Shown: piece after piece, positions 61,585-64,000 of the stretch
How positions within the stretch are numbered: position 1 is the stretch's first letter
Layout: every line of letters begins with the position of its first letter
NCBI RefSeq assembly: GCF_038005985.1
Contig: NZ_JBBOUI010000001.1
Span: forward strand, 1,818,001 to 1,882,000
Origin: Solibacillus sp. FSL R7-0682
Lineage (GTDB): Bacteria > Bacillota > Bacilli > Bacillales_A > Planococcaceae
Direction of reading: 5' to 3'
Length of the DNA stretch: 64,000 nt
Program-made: the position numbers and the translations under genes
Notes under the pieces: generated by a model
Databases searched by the model: none
Seen by the model: only the letters and a program-made list of their open reading frames with translations
Told to the model about the DNA's origin: nothing

Positions 61585-62571
61585 ATGATGGATTTAGGAA
61601 ACATGGTAAGAGGAGTAGCTTCTGATGCAGTCGCTCAAAGTCTCGTTAAATTTTGGGAATATGACGAGGGGACATTAAAGTTGTGGCGTGCAAGCTCAAA
61701 TTTTGTGTATGCTTTTGAACGTAATCAAGTTCAATATTTTTTGAGAATTAGTTTTGAGCAGGATAATTCTATTGATCAAATAATAGCTGAGTTAGAGTTT
61801 ATGCAATATTTACAATTAAACGGATTTCCATCGGTAACACCAATTCGATCAATCAGTGGAAAACTTATTGAAACACTAAAAACACCCGAAGGAACATATA
61901 TAGCTGTTGTCTTTAGTGCAGCAAATGGAATCAATTTGGACACTGATACGATTAGTGCAAAACAGATGGAGGAATGGGGAAAATCACTTGCCTCATTTCA
62001 TTGTTTGTCAAAAACTTTTGAGCCAGTTTTTGAAAGAAGAAAGAGTTGGCTGGACACAGTACAATTTATGGAAAATGTATTTAAAGAACATCAAGGAGAA
62101 CAATTAGCACTTCAAGAGCTAGGTAGGGTGACCAATTGGCTTCAATCATTACCTACTAACAAAGATGTGTTTGGGTTAATACACTATGATTTCCAATTAG
62201 ATAATATCTTTTTTGAAGAAAATAAAAACCAGAGTTTTAATGTAATCGACTTTGATGATGCAATGTATCACTGGTATGTCCTTGATATTGTTACAGCCCT
62301 TGATGATTTTATTGAAGATAACAAACCTCATTCAAAATTACTGATTCAATCTTTCTTGAACGGATATCATTCTAAAATGGATTTAGATAGGAATGTAATA
62401 GCTCAATTTCCACAGTTTCAAAAGTATGCAAACTTATATAAATTCTCAAAAATATTAAAGAGTTTAGATTATGGAGAAATAAATGAAATGCCATCTTGGT
62501 TTGTTGAATTAAGGGGTAAGTTAGTTCGTGTTGCGGAAGAGTTAAGACAAAGCTTTCAAAAAACATGGTAA
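61585..62571 (+). CDS. APH-family phosphotransferase
   Basis: A 328-residue kinase of the aminoglycoside phosphotransferase/choline kinase fold. The N-lobe has FVYAFERNQVQYFLRIS. The catalytic loop is GLIHYDFQLDNIFFEE (His-x-Asp-x-x-x-x-Asn, about 203-211), and the metal-binding IDFDDAMYHWYVLDI follows (about 226). These enzymes phosphorylate antibiotics or small metabolites such as homoserine; the substrate cannot be told. GGGAGG lies about ten bases before the first of two adjacent ATG codons. Confidence 0.88.
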   Translation: MMDLGNMVRGVASDAVAQSLVKFWEYDEGTLKLWRASSNFVYAFERNQVQYFLRISFEQDNSIDQIIAELEFMQYLQLNGFPSVTPIRSISGKLIETLKTPEGTYIAVVFSAANGINLDTDTISAKQMEEWGKSLASFHCLSKTFEPVFERRKSWLDTVQFMENVFKEHQGEQLALQELGRVTNWLQSLPTNKDVFGLIHYDFQLDNIFFEENKNQSFNVIDFDDAMYHWYVLDIVTALDDFIEDNKPHSKLLIQSFLNGYHSKMDLDRNVIAQFPQFQKYANLYKFSKILKSLDYGEINEMPSWFVELRGKLVRVAEELRQSFQKTW

Positions 62572-62592
62572 TAGGATAATTTGAAATAAATT

Positions 62593-62622
62593 GGCCATTC
62601 CAATTTTTGGTATGGCTTTTTC
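62593..62622 (+). terminator. Intrinsic terminator after the kinase gene
   Basis: GCCATTCC pairs with GGTATGGC and is followed by TTTTTCTTTT. Confidence 0.75.
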
Positions 62623-62688
62623 TTTTAGCTCATTAATAATTATATAGTTTGAGAAATAGGAAGAGAGTTTAGGAGGGGAGATAAAAAA

Positions 62689-63189
62689 ATGCTCGAATTA
62701 CGAAAGATAACCGGGGATAACATTGATGAAGTAATAGCACTTGATGTTGAAGAAAACCAAAAAGACTTTTTAGAAACTACAAACCTCAGAAGCTTTGCAG
62801 ACGCTCATATGTTGAACACAGACGGTATACCAGCGACTCCATTGGCCATTTATGCCGATGAAGTTGCGGTTGGATTTTTGATGTATATTTATGATACGTT
62901 GGATCATGAATCATTTGAAAATGAATTTTTTTACGGGAAGAAGAGCTATTTTATTTGGCATAATATGATTGGAGAGAGTTATCAAGGGAAAGGCTACGGC
63001 AAACTGGCATTTGAAAAAATACTGAAGTCTATTGAAACTATGCCAGATGGGGAAGCAGAATATATATCCCTCTTTTATCATACACGAAATGTCAAAGCGA
63101 AAACATTATACGCTTCATTTGGTTTCTTAGATACAGGAATCATTCAAGGTAATTCAATGTTGGCAATTAAAAATCTAGATAGAAAATAA
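62689..63189 (+). CDS. GNAT-family acetyltransferase
   Basis: A 166-residue GNAT enzyme. The acetyl-CoA pyrophosphate loop is visible in GESYQGKGYGKLAFEKIL (Gln-Gly-Lys-Gly-Tyr-Gly, about 102-107), with the preceding strand YFIWHNMI and the C-terminal strand NVKAKTLYASFGFLDTG. The N-terminal ITGDNIDEVIALDV resembles spermine/spermidine acetyltransferases (SpeG/PaiA-like) of Bacillota, but the substrate is uncertain. AGGAGGGG precedes the ATG. Confidence 0.88.
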   Translation: MLELRKITGDNIDEVIALDVEENQKDFLETTNLRSFADAHMLNTDGIPATPLAIYADEVAVGFLMYIYDTLDHESFENEFFYGKKSYFIWHNMIGESYQGKGYGKLAFEKILKSIETMPDGEAEYISLFYHTRNVKAKTLYASFGFLDTGIIQGNSMLAIKNLDRK

Positions 63190-63284
63190 CAGAATTAATA
63201 GTAGAATAGAAAGGTTTAAAAATAAAAAAATGAAATCACGATGTTTATAAAGATGCGAAGCTTAATGATGAATTTCAACAATCC

Positions 63285-63315
63285 GGCGCTTTTCCGTAAA
63301 GGAAAGCGTCTTTCA
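63285..63315 (+). terminator. Probable terminator after the acetyltransferase gene
   Basis: GGCGCTTTTCC pairs with GGAAAGCGTC, followed by TTTCAT. The T tract is short. Confidence 0.55.
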
Positions 63316-63438
63316 TCATGTAAAGGCCATTTTGTTGAATAAATATATACAAACAGATACTCTACCAAATAATAGGAGGGTATTTGTGTATATTATAGAA
63401 AAAAATTGTACAATGAATCTTATTAGGGGGTGCTACTG

Positions 63439-63921
63439 ATGTCACGAGATATGATTGCTCAAAAGTCTGTTAAAGATTTAGAGGTGGTTAAATTAGTTGG
63501 AATTAGAGTAGTTTGTGCAGGAGAAAAGTATCTTGAAGAAATTCCAAAAGCTGCTAAGATCCTAAAAGAAAGAACGAATGAAATTAAAAATGTATTATTT
63601 TCAGGTCAACAAGTAGGCGCTTTTGTTGTAGAAGAATCCTCTCCAGAAGAAGATGGTTATTGGATTTGCGTTCAAGTTGATGAATATAAAGATGTGCCTG
63701 AAGATATGAGTACATTAACAGTCCCCCCACACAAATATGCTACTATTCTGCACAATGGTCCTAATTATCAAATAAAAAACAGTTATGAGGAATTACACCA
63801 ATGGATTGCTATAAAAGGATTGAAAAGATCTAATAAAAGTTGGAATTTGGAATTTTACTTGAGAGACAATCAAAATCCCGATCATGTTCGAGTAGAATTA
63901 TTCGACTCTATAATGGGTTAA
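63439..63921 (+). CDS. GyrI-like effector-binding domain protein
   Basis: A 160-residue stand-alone GyrI-like/AraC effector-binding domain (KLVGIRVVCAGEKYLEEIPK, then GAFVVEESSPEEDGYWICVQ, then VPPHKYATILHNGPNYQIKN, and LEFYLRDNQNPDHVRVELF). Such domains bind small molecules, and some sequester toxins or drugs. No DNA-binding domain is attached. I use the ATG at 63439, eight bases after TTAGGGGG; the GTG at 63430 is part of the ribosome site. Its position after a kinase and acetyltransferase suggests a small set of detoxification-type genes. Confidence 0.85.
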   Translation: MSRDMIAQKSVKDLEVVKLVGIRVVCAGEKYLEEIPKAAKILKERTNEIKNVLFSGQQVGAFVVEESSPEEDGYWICVQVDEYKDVPEDMSTLTVPPHKYATILHNGPNYQIKNSYEELHQWIAIKGLKRSNKSWNLEFYLRDNQNPDHVRVELFDSIMG

Positions 63922-64000
63922 ACAGTTAATTATTTAAAAATAGGGCCTTTTTCAGCAATCGGGCAGGTTAGTTGAACAATCGATTATGTAGGAATGAAAT

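Noticed and set aside
63940-63985. AATCGGGCAGGTTAGTTGAAC at the right edge as a mobile-element end
   Set aside because: It looks like a short repeated Bacillales intergenic motif, but a single copy at the window edge cannot be tested.

Overview
The window reads as chromosomal DNA of a low-GC Gram-positive bacterium of the order Bacillales, most likely a Planococcaceae-type organism (Lysinibacillus/Solibacillus/Viridibacillus-like). The reasons are strong AGGAGG-type ribosome binding sites with frequent TTG and GTG starts, S-layer homology (SLH) surface proteins, glycine, guanine and cobalamin riboswitches of the Bacillota kind, a second YidC, and a YqiG-like flavoprotein. The genus is an inference from gene content. 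No rRNA, tRNA, CRISPR array or intact transposon was seen.

Layout. 1-8.8 kb: the start of a CopC-type copper protein (cut by the window edge), a membrane protein, a chemotaxis receptor, a lipoprotein, a DUF2087 regulator, then a single-aptamer glycine riboswitch with terminator ahead of a CycA-like D-Ala/D-Ser/Gly permease, followed by an AgcS-type Na+/alanine(glycine) symporter. 8.8-10 kb: two degraded IS1595-type transposase pieces. 10-38.1 kb: a very large cobalamin island. 38.2-43 kb: a small membrane protein, a 0.7-kb gene-free stretch with four 21-bp direct repeats, and a GntR/YtrA-type autoregulated ABC operon. 43-57.9 kb: DedA, a KstD-like flavoprotein, an MFS exporter with a TPR regulator and a 58-residue zinc-ribbon protein, an FtsX-type ABC exporter, PpnP, DinB, a DUF3817-MFS fusion, a YqiG-like flavoprotein, and a guanine riboswitch with a PbuG-like permease. 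58-64 kb: a hydrolase fragment, a lipoprotein YidC2 preceded by a MifM-like arrest-peptide leader, a class C beta-lactamase-fold hydrolase, an APH-type kinase, a GNAT acetyltransferase and a GyrI-like protein.

The cobalamin island is the centre of interest. Two near-identical cobalamin riboswitches each precede a copy of a secreted alpha6/alpha6-barrel protein. The first copy is frameshifted and runs into pyruvate formate-lyase gene remnants. The second is intact and SLH-anchored. Downstream in one direction lie an SLH-anchored DUF4430 protein, a membrane-anchored DUF4430 protein, a MoxR/DUF58/transglutaminase-fold trio whose transglutaminase lacks the catalytic Cys, a membrane-anchored alpha-barrel protein, a small membrane-anchored DUF4430 protein, two ECF T subunits, two fused double ECF ATPases and one S subunit. 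The alpha6/alpha6 barrel and the DUF4430 fold are the two halves of animal intrinsic factor/transcobalamin. I therefore read the island as a split, intrinsic-factor-like B12 capture relay from the S-layer through the wall to an ECF importer. After IS remnants follow cbiB (one in-frame stop), cobD (intact), cobC (one in-frame stop in its catalytic RHG motif) and a truncated cobalamin riboswitch. That pattern suggests a cell giving up corrinoid assembly and relying on capture of B12.

The second notable system is the yidC2 leader. It encodes a 94-residue membrane peptide with a Trp and an acidic cluster spaced as in Bacillus subtilis MifM, and the end of its reading frame pairs with the yidC2 Shine-Dalgarno sequence.
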